Positions 42,601 to 56,500 of a stretch of DNA of 64,000 bases are shown here, piece after piece. Below the pieces are notes generated by a model that was given only the letters and a program-made list of their open reading frames with translations, searched no databases and was not told the origin of the DNA. Numbering within the stretch: the first letter of the stretch is position 1; the number at the start of each line of letters is the position of its first letter. Position numbers and translations under genes: made by a program. This DNA comes from Ridgeia piscesae (Eukaryota > Annelida > Polychaeta > Sabellida > Siboglinidae), in assembly GCA_025642075.2 (NCBI GenBank), contig JAODUO010000075.1, forward strand, positions 181,001 through 245,000, written 5' to 3'.

Positions 42601-43116
42601 TTAAAGCGACTTGATCAGTTCATGGCTTTTTATTTTTATTGCAAAATCATGTTAATCAATATAAAAGTTATAACTATTGTAGCGACCTGACCGCCAATAA
42701 ATGTTTTATCGAAACAGAACTGACTTCGTAATGTTAAATGTTGAATGTTTATAAGAATCCTGACGCTGTCACTCAAATCGCCGCGAGTGACACCCACCCT
42801 TTGATCTTTACCAACTGGGAGCCGTGCACCTGGCTGGGTGTGGCGTTAGTGGCGTCAACTTGTGTTCACGTGATACTGCATCTCGTGATCATGCATTTCC
42901 TTCTGGGCTTTTAGCCACGCCTACAACGGTTTCAAAAACGCCTCGTGGTCGATGTGTACATAGAGTTAAGCGCCCTTACTGCATCTATTTTCAACCCTTA
43001 AATGGTACATGAAAACATATTTTGACTGTCTTTACGCTATGATAGGTATAATTTATACCATATAACATGATTTTGCAATAAAAATAAAAAGCCACGAACG
43101 AACCATGTCGCTTTAA
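42601..43116. mobile_element. Foldback MITE just after PSMD9 stop codon
   Basis: The left end ttaaagcgacttgatcagtt, then ggctttttatttttattgca and aaatcatgtta, is repeated inverted at the right end (ctttaa at 43116, tgcaataaaaataaaaagcc at about 43075). Arms are about 60 bp, total about 516 bp, no open frame. Confidence 0.88.
42696..42701 (+). terminator. Likely PSMD9 poly(A) signal, inside the MITE
   Basis: First plus-strand AATAAA after the stop codon (146 bp downstream). It lies within the inverted-repeat element. Confidence 0.5.
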
Positions 43117-44505
43117 AAGTCGGTGATTCATCGTGCGTGTATCATGTGCGTAAACAAAACAACATACCCAAGGTAGTTTGCCAACAGAACGCTGGAAATG
43201 GTATTCCACTGTGGTTAACGTGACATACGTAATTAACTTTGATGTGTTTGTGTAAGACAAACATTAAGGACATGTCATGTAGAAGAATACTGTATCAGTT
43301 ACAGTCCTGCAATCGCTCATTGTTCGTTTTAGCAGAACAAATGCGTTGCATTGTGTTTGTTTGTATTTATCCAGGAATGTGTGGTACATTTACTGTACGA
43401 TGTGTTTTACAATGATGTTTGTGGAGAGTTGCAAACATAATGTTCACAGAACTTTGAAGTGGCATAACCTGTGCCAACCTGGCAGTATACACGAACACTT
43501 ATGGTTAACACACTTGATATGGTAAGAAGCAACTACAAGTTGTAGATAAAGCAGAATGCATCCTGAATGTTTATTGTAATAGAGAACAGACTCGACATGC
43601 ATTTATTAATGCAATATTAAAATGCTGCTTTTCAGCAAGTTAGGATGTTGGTCTGATGTATTGCATTTTATCAATGCTAAACTGTAATTTATTACAATAT
43701 ATTTGCATCAACTTTAGGATTGTTCTCAAGAAAATACAGAAGACTGGCTGGAAAAAATGCGTTTGTGGTTGTGATTTGGGAAACATCAAGTGCTGTTTGT
43801 TGTATTTTTCGGCTGGGTAAGCTCAAAGTTTCAGCACCGATCACGTTATGCTTGCACTGCAAGGACATTCAAATCAGCTGTCACTGTTAGCAAGGTTGGG
43901 CCCAGAGGGGTAGTCTTGGGGGGTGGGGGCAGAAACACACTATTTGGAGGGCTGAGCTTTACAAGGAGGTGGGTAGTATTGTAAATTGCTTGTGGTGATG
44001 TCTGCAGCCTTCTGTCATCAAGTCCTGACATCAGAACACTGGTTATTGAACACAATTTGCGCTCTACCATAAGAGGGAGGGTTGGTGCCCCCAGTCCACA
44101 TCTGTGATTGATGTTGTCCAGTTCAAGTTGTCACACAACGATTCAGCAATTTATTGTCACGTGTTTTGTTGTCATAAATATATGGAGCTATCTTATCAAT
44201 TATATTAAGATAGTAAAATGCAAGCCTTCATGTGTTTGTATCCTCTCATATTTTATCTTCTTCTTCTTTTCGCCTTTTCCCACTAGGAGGAATCAGTGGC
44301 CCGAATTCTTGATTTCCAGAATGTTCTACGTATCCATGATTATACACTGACAACTCACATTGCACGTGAAGTCCCATAAATATTGGCAAAAACGTTAAAC
44401 TCAAAAATATTACATCAAACATGCAAGTATATTTAAAATTCAGCAAATTAAAAAAATTCTCATTTTTTTAGGCAGATTAGATACTTAGTTATATAGTCAG
44501 AAATG
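43117..44505. other. Intergenic, no gene seen
   Basis: AT-rich DNA with short open frames on both strands lacking motifs or splice partners. Confidence 0.65.
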
Positions 44506-44514
44506 TACAAATCT

Positions 44515-47500
44515 TACCACACGGGTCCTTGCTCCACCCTACCCTATCTTACCACACATGGGTTCCTTGCTCCACCCTACCTTATCTTACCACACGGGTT
44601 CCTTGCTCCACCCTACCCTATCTTACCACACAGGGGTTCCTTGCTCCATCCTACCCTATCTTACCACACATGGGTTCCTTGCTCCACCCTACCCTATCTT
44701 ACCACACGGGTTCCTTGCTCCACCCTACCCTATCTTACACACAGGGGTTCCTTGCTCCACCCTACCCTATCTTACCACACAGGGGTTCCTTGCTCCACCC
44801 TACCCTATCTTACCACTGGGGTTCCTTGCTCCACCCTACCCTATCTTACCACACAGGGTTCCTTGCTCCACCCTACCCTATCTTACCACACAGGGGTTCC
44901 TTGCTCCACCCTACCCTATCTTACCACACAGGGTTCCTTGCTCCACCCTACCCTATCTTACCACACAGGGGTTCCTTGCTCCACCCTACCCTATCTTACC
45001 ACACAGGGGTTCCTTGCTCCACCCTACCCTACCTTATCACACAGGGATTCCTTGCTCCACCCTACCCTATCTTACCACACAGGGGTTTTCCTTGCTCCAC
45101 CCTACCCTATCTTACCACATGGGTTCCTTGCTCCACCCTACCCTATCTTACCACTCAGGGGTTCCTTGCTCCACTTAACCCTATCTTACCACATGGATTC
45201 CTTGCTCCACCCTACCCTATCTTACCACACTAGGGCTCCTTGTTCCACCCTACCCTATCTTACCACACAGGGGCTCCTTGCTCCACCCTACCCTATCTTA
45301 CCAACAGGGCTCCTTGTCACCTACCCTATCTTACCACAGGGGCTCCTTGCTCCACCCTACCCTATCTTACCACACATGGGCTCCTTGCTCCACCCTACCC
45401 TATCTTACCACACAGGGGCTCCTTGCTCCACCCTACCCTATCTTACCACACAGGGGCTCCTTGCTCCACCCTACCCTATCTTACCACACAGGGGCTCCTT
45501 GCTCCACCCTACCCTATCTTACCACACAGGGGCTCCTTGTTCCACCCTACCCTATCTTACCACACAGGGACTCCTTGCTCCACCCTACCCTATCTTACCA
45601 CACAGGGCTCCTTGTTCCACCCTACCCTATCTTACCACACAGGGGCTCCTTGCTCCACCCTACCCTATCTTACCACACAGGGGCTCCTTGCTCCACCCTA
45701 CCCTATCTTACCCACACGGGTCCTTGCTCCATCCTACCCTATCTTACCACACAGGGATTCCTTTCTCCACCCTACCCTATCTTACCACACAGGGGCTCCT
45801 TGCTCCACCCTACCCTATCTTACCACACAGGGGTTCCTTGCTCCACCCTACCTATCTTACCCACAGGGGCTCCTTGCTCCACCCTACCCTATCTTACCAC
45901 ACTAGGGCTCCTTGTTCCACCCTACCCTATCTTACCACACAGGGGCTCCTTGCTCCACCCTACCCTATCTTACCACTCAGGGGTTCCTTGCTCCACCTAA
46001 CCCTATCTTACCACATGGATTCCTTCCTCCACCCTACACTATCTTATCACACTAGGGCTCCTTGTTCCACCCTACCCTATCTTACCACACAGGGGCTCCT
46101 TGCTCCACCCTACCCTATCTTACAACACATGGGTTCCTTGCTCCACCCTACCCTATCTTACCACACTAGGGCTCCTTGCTCCATCCTACCCTATCTTACC
46201 ACACAGGGGTTCCTTGCTCCACCCTACACTATCTTACCACACAGGGGCTCCTTGCTCCACCCTACCCTATCTTACCACACTAGGGCTCCTTGTTCCACCC
46301 TACCCTATCTTACCACACAGGGGCTCCTTGCTCCACCCTACCCTATCTTACCACTCAGGGGTTCCTTGCTCCACCTAACCCTATCTTACCACATGGATTC
46401 CTTCCTCCACCCTACACTATCTTATCATACTAGGGCTCCTTGTTCCACCCTACCCTATCTTACCACACAGGGGCTCCTTGCTCCACCCTACCCTATCTTA
46501 CCACTCAGGGGTTCCTTGCTCCACCTAACCCTATCTTACCACATGGATTCCTTCCTCCACCCTACACTATCTTATCATACTAGGGCTCCTTGTTCCACCC
46601 TACCCTATCTTACCACACAGGGGCTCCTTGCTCCACCCTACCCTATCTTACAACACATGGGTTCCTTGCTCCACCCTACCCTATCTTACCACACAGGGGT
46701 TCCTTGCTCCACCCTACCCTATCTTACCACACAGGGGCTCCTTGCTCCACCCTACCCTATCTTACCACACAGGGGTTCCTTGCTCCACCCTACCCTACCT
46801 TATCACACAGGGATTCCTTGCTCCACCCTACCCTATCTTACCACACAGGGGTTTTCCTTGCTCCACCCTACCCTATCTTACCACATGGGTTCCTTGCTCC
46901 ACCCTACCCTATCTTACCACTCAGGGGTTCCTTGCTCCACTTAACCCTATCTTACCACATGGATTCCTTCCTCCACCCTACCCTATCTTACCACACTAGG
47001 GCTCCTTGTTCCACCCTACCCTATCTTACCACACTAGGGCTCCTTGTTCCACCCTACCCTATCTTACCACACAGGGGCTCCATGCTCCACCCTACCCTAT
47101 CTTACCACACATGGGCTCTTTGCTCCACCCTACCCTATCTTACCACGCAGGGACTCCTTGTTCCACCCTACCCTATCTTACCACACAGGGGCTCCATGCT
47201 CCACCCTACCCTATCTTACCACACAGGGGCTCCTTGTTCCACCCTACCCTATCTTACCACACATGGGCTCCTTGTTCCACCCTACCCTATCTTACCACAC
47301 ATGGGCTCCTTGTTCCACCCTACCCTATCTTACAACACATGGGCTCCTTGCTCCACCCTACCCTATCTTACCACACATGGGCTCCTTGTTCCACCCTACC
47401 CTATCTTACCACACATGGGCTCCTTGTTCCACCCTACCCTATCTTACAACACATGGGCTCCTTGCTCCACCCTACCCTATCTTACAACACATGGGCTCCT

Positions 47501-48875
47501 TGTTCCACCCTACCCTATCTTACCACACATGGGCTCCTTGTTCCACCCTACCCTATCTTACCACACAGGGGCTCCTTGTTCCACCCTACCCTACCTTATC
47601 ACACAGGGGCTCCTTGCTCCACCCTACCCTATCTTACCACACAGGGGCTCCTTGTTCCACCCTACCCTATCTTACCACACATGGGCTCCTTGTTCCACCC
47701 TACCCTATCTTACAACACATGGGTTCCTTGCTCCACCCTACCCTATCTTACCACACAGGGGCTCCTTGCTCCACCCTACCCTACCTTATCACACAGGGGC
47801 TCCTTGCTCCACCCTACCCTATCTTACCACACAGGGGCTCCTTGTTCCACCCTACCCTATCTTACCACACTAGGGCTCCTTGTTCCACCCTACCCTATCT
47901 TACCACACTAGGGCTCCTTGTTCCACCCTACCCTATCTTACCACACTAGGGCTCCTTGTTCCACCCTACCCTATCTTATCACACAGGGGCTCCTTGCTCC
48001 ACCCTACCCTATCTTACCACACGGGTCCTTGCTCCATCCTACCCTATCTTACCACACAGGGGCTCCTTGTTCCACCCTACCCTATCTTACAACACAGGGG
48101 TTCCTTGCTCCACCCTACCCTATCTTACCACACAGGGTTCCTTGCTCCACCCTACCCTATGTTATCACACAGGGGCTCCTTGCTCCATCCTACCCTATCT
48201 TACCACACAGGGGCTCCTTGTTCCACCCTACCCTATCTTACAACACAGGGGCTCCTTGTTCCACCCTACCCTATCTTACCACACAGGGGCTCCTTGTTCC
48301 ATCCTACCCTATCTTATCACACAGGGGCTCCTTGCTCCATCCTACCCTATCTTACCACACAGGGGCTCCTTGTTCCACCCTACCCTATCTTACCACACAG
48401 GGGCTCCTTGTTCCACCCTACCCTATCTTACCACACAGGGGCTCCTTGTTCCATCCTACCCTATCTTATCACACAGGGGCTCCTTGCTCCACCCTACCCT
48501 ATCTTACCACACAGGGGCTCCTTGTTCCATCCTACCCTATCTTATCACACAGGGGCTCCTTGTTCCACCCTACCCTATCTTACCACACAGGGGCTCCTTG
48601 CTCCATCCTACCCTATCTTATCACACAGGGGCTCCTTGCTCCACCCTACACTATTTTACAACACATGGGTTCCTTGCTCCACCCTACCCTATCTTACCAC
48701 ACAGGGGCTCCTTGTTCCACCCTACCCTATCTTACCACACAGGGGTTCCTTGCTCCACCCTACCCTATCTTACAACACAGGGGTTCCTTGCTCCACCCTA
48801 CCCTATCTTACCACACAGGGGTTCCTTGCTCCACCCTACCCTATCTTACCACACAGGCGTTCCTTGCTCCAGGGG
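44515..48875 (+). repeat. 38-bp C-rich minisatellite, ~115 copies
   Basis: Tandem unit of 38 bp (ccttgctccaccctacccta, then tcttaccacacaggggct) over 4.36 kb. Variants are t/c in ggggyt, c/t in ttgyt, catggg and ctaggg. Because 38 is not a multiple of three and the usual unit lacks stops, all plus frames stay open and give 38-residue protein periodicity (up to 813 codons). Higher-order blocks are present. Read as non-coding. Confidence 0.97.
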
Positions 48876-50263
48876 TACCCTATCTCTCTGCTATATCTTT
48901 GCATAAATATGTAGTGTATCTTATATTTTGTAAAGGGAAGACTCGGTTTTCCAAGATTGGTCATGTTTTTCTATGCTAATGGCACAATCGAAAATATTAG
49001 GGGAAAACTCAAGAAAACATTAAACATTTTGAGCATGTCCCCCAACACTCTATACACAAAGTTGAGTTGTGTCATATTTTTATTCACCCCAATGTGAAAT
49101 CGCCACAAAATGACAACAAACTTGCGACGTGTACTGAACATGTCCAGAACAGTCTTTGTAAATGCAGCACTCGGTTTCTAGATTCTCGGAGAAATCAGCA
49201 AATCTCGATGACATATGCTATTCCATGACATGCTATAAGGTAGCATATGTTCAATTTACGCTGATGATGGAGTCTGTTGTATTAGTTTATCGAGGGACTC
49301 ATCACTGGTGTCATCCGTCATCATCTGCAAGCAGTGTCCCATCGACTAAGACGTCTGTTCTTGAAGTAACTCTTCCACATGTTGACTTGCTGTTGCACCA
49401 GACACATCCACACGATTGGGTCTTTGTTCCTGCGGATCAGCCGAGTCGCCATCCACTGCGATGACGCATTGTTCCCCTGAAACATTCCAGTGCATCAGTA
49501 TGGGGACAAAAGTGACACATTACGGTGTGCGAATAAGGAAAAGAAACGCATATATCGTGGTCATTCTATGGTCTGTGGTCCCCCAGTCTCTAACCAGTGC
49601 ACTCGAGGATTGTATTAGTTTATACGTGTCAACCCTGTCCCTAGACATATTTCTGAACCTCACTGTCATCTCCTTCCGATCTGTCTGTCATACTGGCCGT
49701 GTCCTTGCTACTGCTATGATACATCTCCCAGCACACAGCTTTGCTGGTCTTTGCTTACACTCACTTCCTCCTCTTCGTGGTCGTCATTTCATTCATCTGA
49801 TGTCCTGACTTAGTTTTTACCATGCAAAACATTATACTGTAAACATTTGCACTTTAATTTGAAGCATTTTATTGAACGGTGCTAATTCTTACAACATGAC
49901 AAAATCTTGGAGCCATGAACAGTACGTTCTATATACAAAATGCAGTCCACTCATGCGCCTCCATGGACTGTCACGCAAGATAGATGAAGTAAAAGTAGTG
50001 ATGATAGTCCAAGTTAAGAGCAGATGGACAAAAGAGGTACTAAGCTAAGTACAATCAAAGTATAATCTCCATTGTACGCCGGAATCCATACACATACATA
50101 AAATACGCTCTAACATCTAAACCATATTTTTTTATTAATTGATATTATGCTCGGGTATATGTAACATTTTAATGATAATTATTATGTACAATCACAACTG
50201 TCCACTATAGATTGATGCACATTTGAATCACATGTGTCCATTTTAACAATTATGTTGACATCA
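48876..50263. other. Unique sequence between arrays, no firm gene
   Basis: The minus strand at about 49360-49494 has an acceptor-like gtttcag followed by EQCVIAVDGDSADPQEQRPN ... and a TAG stop. It could be a terminal-exon relic, but no partner exon was found. The rest is featureless. Confidence 0.4.
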
Positions 50264-50450
50264 TCATCTTTTTCGTCCACATTGTGCAGCCACAGTGTCC
50301 TGTGGATGGGTTAAGGCCTCAGCATGCTGTTTCCAGACCTGCCTGTCTTGTGTTATCCTCTGCCAGATATGACCTTTCCAATACTTGTCTAGTTCGTCTC
50401 TCCATCACTTTGCCAGTTTCTCTCTGGATCGCTTCCCTTCGTAAGGTTCC
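50264..50450 (-). mobile_element. Dead LINE C-terminal fragment
   Basis: The minus strand reads WRDELDKYWKGHIWQRITQD and then RQVWKQHAEALTHPQ, ending at a TGA. This matches the C-terminal pattern of LINE reverse transcriptases (RW-D-----W-R-AQDR--WK---EAF). A TGA upstream (KLAK, stop) breaks the frame. It belongs to a different LINE lineage from the one at 22-24 kb. Confidence 0.7.
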
Positions 50451-51084
50451 ACACGATGACAAATGATGAGCCACGCCCAGGTCCAATTCCATGTTCTGTA
50501 TTGTTCAATCACATCTACGACTTTCGTCTTTTTTACAACTAACTGTCATTACCTATGACATATCTACATCTAAGGTTTACAAGAAGCTCGCGTGCACTGG
50601 CAAGAAACCGTATTATCTGCTCTCTGGGCATCCCCAAACACAGGCCGCTTCCGAATTACTTTTATTTAAACTGACTATCTTTAAGCGCGACATTAAAGAA
50701 ACTAGCTACGAGCCCGAAAGCGAGCCTATGTAAGGGGAATGCGGCAGGGGTGTCGTGTGCACCAGCACACTCATTGTGGCCACATTCTAGAGTGACCAAG
50801 CGCTACCCAGGACCCCCGGATGAAATGCAGTTAACTTGGTCACCATGACATTGAGAATGAACCATTCGAAATGTCAAAAGTGAAAGTTGAACAAACAATA
50901 TGTTAGCCTTACAGTTTAGTTTTCATGTCTCTAGTGCGGCATTGTTTATTTACGCAGAGTGCCTACCTAATGTTCTCAATGTGACATACTTATTGTAGTA
51001 TTTGGGAGAAGAATCACTCCTCATTAACACCAATGCAAACACAACCCTGTTATCGTAACGAGAGTAGAGACATTGTGGATGGAT
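50451..51084. other. Unique sequence, no gene seen
   Basis: A plus-strand open frame of 80 codons (50491-50733) has no recognisable motif. Confidence 0.55.
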
Positions 51085-51445
51085 AGGTGGCTGGGTGGGT
51101 GGTTGGGAAGGTGGCTGAATGGGTGGTTGGGTAGGTGGCTGAATGGGTGGTTGGGTAGGTGGCTGAATGGGTGGTTGGGAAGGTGGCTGAATGGGTGGTT
51201 GGGTAGGTGGCTGAATGGGTGGTTGGGTAGGTGGCTGAATGGGTGGTTGGGTAGGTGGCTGAATGGGTGGTTGGGTAGGTGGCTGAATAGGTGGTTGGGA
51301 AGGTGGCTGAATGGGTGGTTGGGAAGGTGGCTGAATGGGTGGTTGGGTAGGTGGCTGAATGGGTGGTTGGGTAGGTGGCTGAATGGGTGGTTGGGAAGGT
51401 GGCTGAATGGGTGGTTGGGTAGATTGCTGGGTGGATGGTTGGGTA
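51085..51445 (+). repeat. 24-bp minisatellite
   Basis: About 15 copies of ggtggctgaatgggtggttg plus gg(t/a)a. The unit is eight codons (GRWLNGWL), so one frame stays open for 135 codons. No splice or family support for coding. Confidence 0.95.
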
Positions 51446-52165
51446 TGTGGCTAGGTAGGTGGCTGGGTCTGGGGGACTAGATGGGTGGACTAGTGTGGGT
51501 GGGGTGGGTGACTAGATATGTGGACTAGTGTGGGTGGGATGGGGACTAGATGGGTGGACTAGTGTGGGTGGGGTGGGTGACTAGATAGGTGGACTAGTGT
51601 GAGTGGGGTGGAGGACTAGATGGGTGGACTAGTGTGGGTGGGGTGGGGTGGAGTGGAGGACTAGATGGGTGGACTAGTGTGGGTGGGGTGGGGACTAGAT
51701 GGGTGGACTAGTGTGGGGGTTGGGGACTAGATGGGTGGACTAGTGTGGGTGGGGTGGAGGACTAGATGGGTGGACTAGTGTGGGTGGGTGGGGGACTAGA
51801 TGGGTGGACTAGTGTGGGTGGGTGGGGGACTAGATGGGTGGATTAGGGTGGGTGGGTGGGGGACTAGATGGGTGGATTAGGGTGGGTGGGTGGAGGACTA
51901 GATGGGTGGACTAGTGTGGGTGGGGTGGGGGACTAGATGGGTGGACTAGTGTGGGGTGGGGTGGGGGACTAGATAGGGGACTAGTGTGGGTGGGTGGGGG
52001 ACTAAGATAGGGGGACTAGTGTGGGTGGGTGGGGGACTAGATGTGGGTGGACTTGTGTGGGTGGGGGTTGGGGACTAGATAGTGGGACTAGTGTGGGTGG
52101 GGTGGGGGACTAGATAGGACTAGTGTGGGTGGGGTGGGGGACTAGATAGGGGGACTAGTGTGGGT

Positions 52166-52232
52166 GGGTGGGTGGATACACAAGTGATTGAGATGGGTGG
52201 TTGGGTTGTTAGGTCGCGAGATAGTGTGGGTG
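52166..52232 (+). repeat. Internal copy of the satellite's right boundary (copy 1)
   Basis: caagtgattgagatgggtgg and ttgggttgttaggtcgcgag interrupt the array. Related to the right flank at 59917. Confidence 0.9.
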
Positions 52233-53379
52233 GGTGGGGGACTAGATAGGGGGACTAGTGTGGGTGGGTGGGGGACTAGATAGGTGGACTAGTGTGGGTG
52301 GGGTGGGGGACTAGATAGGGGGACTAGTGTGGGTGGGTGGGGGACTAGATAGGGGGACTAGTGTGGGTGGGGTGGGGGACTAGATAGGGGGACTAGTGTG
52401 GGTGGGTGGGGGACTAGATAGGGGGACTAGTGTGGGTGGGGTGGGGGACTAGATGGACTAGTGTGGGTGGGGTGGGGGACTAGATAGGGGGACTAGTGTG
52501 GGTGGGGTGGGGGACTAGATAGGGGGACTAGTGTGGGTGGGGTGGGGGACTAGATGGGTGGACTAGTGTGGGTGGGGTGGGGGACTAGATAGGGGGACTA
52601 GTGTGGGTGGGTGGGGGACTAGATAGGGGGACTAGTGTGGGTGGGTGGGGGACTAGATAGGTGGACTAGTGTGGGTGGGGTGGGGGACTAGATAGGGGGA
52701 CTAGTGTGGGTGGGGTGGGGGACTAGATAGGGGGACTAGTGTGGGTGGGGTGGGGGACTAGATAGGTGGACTAGTGTGGGTGGGGTGGGGACTAGATAGG
52801 TGGACTAGTGTGGGTTGGGTGGGGACTAGATAGGGGGACTAGTGTGGGTGAGTGGGGGACTAGATAGGGGGACTAGTGTGGGTGAGTGGGGGACTAGATA
52901 GGGGGACTAGTGTGGTGGGGTGGGGGACTAGATAGGACTAGTGTGTGGGGTGGGGGACTAGATAGGGGGACTAGTGTGGGTGAGTGGGGGACTAGATAGG
53001 GGGACAGTGGTGGGGTGGGGGACTAGATAGGACTAGTGTGGGTGGGGGTGGGGGACTAGATAGGGGGACTAGTGTGGGTGAGTGGGGGACTAGATAGGGG
53101 GACTAGTGTGGGTGGGGTGGGGGACTAGATAGTGGGACTAGTGTGGGTGGGTGGGGGACTAGATAGGTGGACTAGTGTGGGTGGGGTGGGGGACTAGATA
53201 GGGGGACTAGTGTGGGTGGGGTGGGGGACTAGATAGGGGGACTAGTGTGGGTGGGGTGGGGGACTAGATAGGGACTAGTGTGGGTGGGGTGGGGGACTAG
53301 ATAGGGGGACTAGTGTGGGTGGGTGGGGGACTAGATAGGGGGACTAGTGTGGGTGGGTGGGGGACTAGATAGGTGGACT

Positions 53380-53500
53380 AGTGTGGGTGGCATGGGGCAC
53401 TAGATAGGTGGACTAGTGTGGGTGGGTGGATGCACAAGTGATTGAGATGGGTGGTTGGGTTGTTAGGTCACGAGATATGTGGGTGGGTCGGTGGACGGAT
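53380..53500 (+). repeat. Internal copy of the satellite's right boundary (copy 2)
   Basis: From ggtggcatggggcactagat through gatgcacaagtgattgagat to gggtcggtggacggat it is identical to the right end at 59871-59989, then the array resumes. Confidence 0.95.
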
Positions 53501-56500
53501 AGGGGGACTAGTGTGGGTGGGGTGGGGGACTAGATAGGGGGACTAGTGTGGGTGGGGTGGGGGACTAGATAGGGGGACTAGTGTGGGTGGGGTTGGGGAC
53601 TAGATGGGTGGACTAGTGTGGGTGGGGTGGGGGACTAGATAGGTGGACTAGTGTGGGTGGGGTTGGGGACTAGATAGTGGGACTAGTGTGGGTGGGGTGG
53701 GGGACTAGATAGTGGGACTAGTGTGGGTGGGGTGGGGACTAGATAGGGGGACTAGTGTGGGTGGGGTGGGGACTAGATAGGGGGACTAGTGTGGGTGGGG
53801 GGACTAGTGTGGGTGGGGTGGGGGACTAGATAGTGGGACTAGTGTGGGGTGGGGTGGGGACTAGATAGTGGGACTAGTGTGGGTGGGGTGGGGGACTAGA
53901 TAGGGGGACTAGTGTGGGTGGGGTGGGGGACTAGATGGGTGGACTAGTGTGGGTGGGGTGGGGGACTAGATAGGGGGACTAGTGTGGGTGGGGTGGGGGA
54001 CTAGATAGTGGGACTAGTGTGGGTGGGGTGGGGGACTAGATGGGGGGACTAGTGTGGGTGGGTGGGGGACTAGATGGGGGGATGTGGGTGGGTGGGGGAC
54101 TAGATGGGGGGACTAGTGTGGGTGGGGTGGGGGACTAGATAGGGGGACTAGTGTGGGTGGGGTGGGGGACTAGATAGTGGGACTAGTGTGGGTGGGGTGG
54201 GGACTAGATGGGGGGACTAGTGTGGGTGGGTGGGGGACTAGATGGGGGGACTAGTGTGGGTGGGGTGGGGGACTAGATGGGGGGACTAGTGTGGGTGGGT
54301 GGGGGACAAGATAGGGGGACTATGTGGGTGGGTGGGGGACTAGATAGTGGGACTAGTGTGGGGTGGGGGACTAGATAGTGGGACTAGTGTGGGTGGGGGT
54401 GGGGGACTAGATGGGGGGACTAGTGTGGGTGGGGTGGGGGACTAGATGGGGGGAGTAGTGGGTGGGGGGGGGTGGGACTAGATGGGGGGACTAGTGTGGG
54501 GGGGGTGGGGGACTAGATAGTGGGACTAGTGTGGGTGGGGTGGGGGACTAGATGGGGGGACTAGTGTGTGGGTGGGGGACTAGATAGTGGGACTAGTGTG
54601 GGTGGGTGGGGACTAGATAGGGGGACTAGTGTGGGTGGGTGGGGACTAGATGGGGGGACTAGTGTGGGTGGGTGGGGGACTAGATGGGGACTAGTGTGGG
54701 TGGGTGGGGGACTAGATGGGGGGACTAGTGTGGGTGGGGTGGGGACTAGATAGTGGGACTAGTGTGGGTGGGGTGGGGGACTAGATAGTGGGACTAGTGT
54801 GGGTGGGGTGGGGGACTAGATGGGGGGACTAGTGTGGGTGGGGGTGGGGGACTAGATGGGTGGACTAGTGTGGGGTTGGGGACTAGATAGGGGGACTAGT
54901 GTGGGTGTGGGGGTGGGGACTAGATAGTGGGACTAGTGTGGGTGTGGGGTGGGGGACTAGATAGGGACTAGTGTGGGTGGGGTGGGGACTAGATAGATGG
55001 ACTAGTGTGGGGGGGGTGGGGGACTAGATAGGGGGACTAGTGTGGGTGGGGTGGGGGACTAGATGGGTGGACTAGTGTGGGTGGGGGACTAGATAGGTGG
55101 ACTAGTGTGGGTGGGGTTGGGGACTAGATGGGTGGACTAGTGTGGGTGGGGTGGGGGACTAGATAGGGGGACTAGTGTGGGTGGGGTGGGGGACTAGATA
55201 GGGGGACTAGTGTGGGTGGGGTGGGGGACTAGATGGGTGGACTAGTGTGGGTGGGGTGGGGGACTAGATAGGGGGACTAGTGTGGGTGGGGTGGCTAGAT
55301 AGGGGGACTAGTGTGGGTGGGGTGGGGGACTAGATAGTGGGACTAGTGTGGGTGGGGTGGGGTGGGGGACTAGATAGGGGGACTAGTGTGGGTGGGGTGG
55401 GGGACTAGATAGGGGGACTAGTGTGGGTGGGGTTGGGGACTAGATGGGTGGACTAGTGTGGGTGGGGTGGGGGACTAGATAGATGGACTAGTGTGGGTGG
55501 GGTTGGGGACTAGATGGGTGGACTAGTGTGGGTGGGGTGGGGGACTAGATAGTGGGACTAGTGTGGGTGGGTGGGGGACTAGATAGTGGGACTAGTGTGG
55601 GTGGGGGGGTGGGGGACTAGATAGGGGGACTAGTGTGGGTGGGTGGGGACTAGATAGTGGGACTAGTGTGGGGTGGGGTGGGGACTAGATAGGGGGACTA
55701 GTGTGGGTGGGTGGGGGGACTAGATAGATGGACTAGTGTGGGGGGGGGGGTGGGGGACTAGATAGGGGGACTAGTGGGTGGGGTGGGGGACTAGATAGTG
55801 GGACAGTGTGGGTGGGGTGGGGACTAGATAGGGGGACTAGTGTGGGGTGGGGTGGGGGACTAGATAGGGGGACTAGTGGGTGGGGTGAGGGACTAGATAG
55901 GGGGACTAGTGTGGGTGGGGTGGGGGACTAGATAGGGGGACTAGTGTGGGTGGGGTGTGGGGGACTAGATAGGGGGACTAGTGTGGGTGGGGTGGGGGAC
56001 TAGATAGGGGGACTAGTGTGGGTGGGGTGGGGGACTAGATAGTGGGACTAGTGTGGGTGGGGTGGGGGACTAGATAGGGGGACTAGTGTGGGTGGGGGAC
56101 TAGATAGGGGGACTAGTGTGGGTGGGGTGGGGGACTAGATAGGGGGACTAGTGTGGGTGGGGTTGGGGACTAGATGGGTGGACTAGTGTGGGTGGGGTGG
56201 GGGACTAGATAGATGGACTAGTGTGGGTGGGGTTGGGGACTAGATGGGTGGACTAGTGTGGGTGGGGGACTAGATAGGTGGACTAGTGTGGGTGGGGTTG
56301 GGGACTAGATAGGGGGACTAGTGTGGGTGGGTGGGGGACTAGATAGGTGGACTAGTGTGGGTGGGGTTGGGGACTAGATAGGGGGACTAGTGTGGGTGGG
56401 TGGGGGACTAGATAGGGGGACTAGTGTGGGTGAGGGACTAGATAGATGGACTAGTGTGGGTGGGGTGGGGGACTAGATAGGGGGACTAGTGTGGGTGAGG

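Noticed and set aside
44503..48979. Long plus-strand open frames (up to 813 codons) rich in HPTLSYHTG
   Set aside because: They are translations of the 38-bp array in all three frames; no splice sites, no domain, and variants insert stops (ctaggg) at random.
49162..49808. Two plus-strand frames of 100 and 130 codons
   Set aside because: No recognisable domains or splice context; composition is like the surrounding unique DNA.
51073..51480. 135-codon frame of GRWLNGWL repeats
   Set aside because: Pure translation of a 24-bp minisatellite that grades into non-coding satellite.
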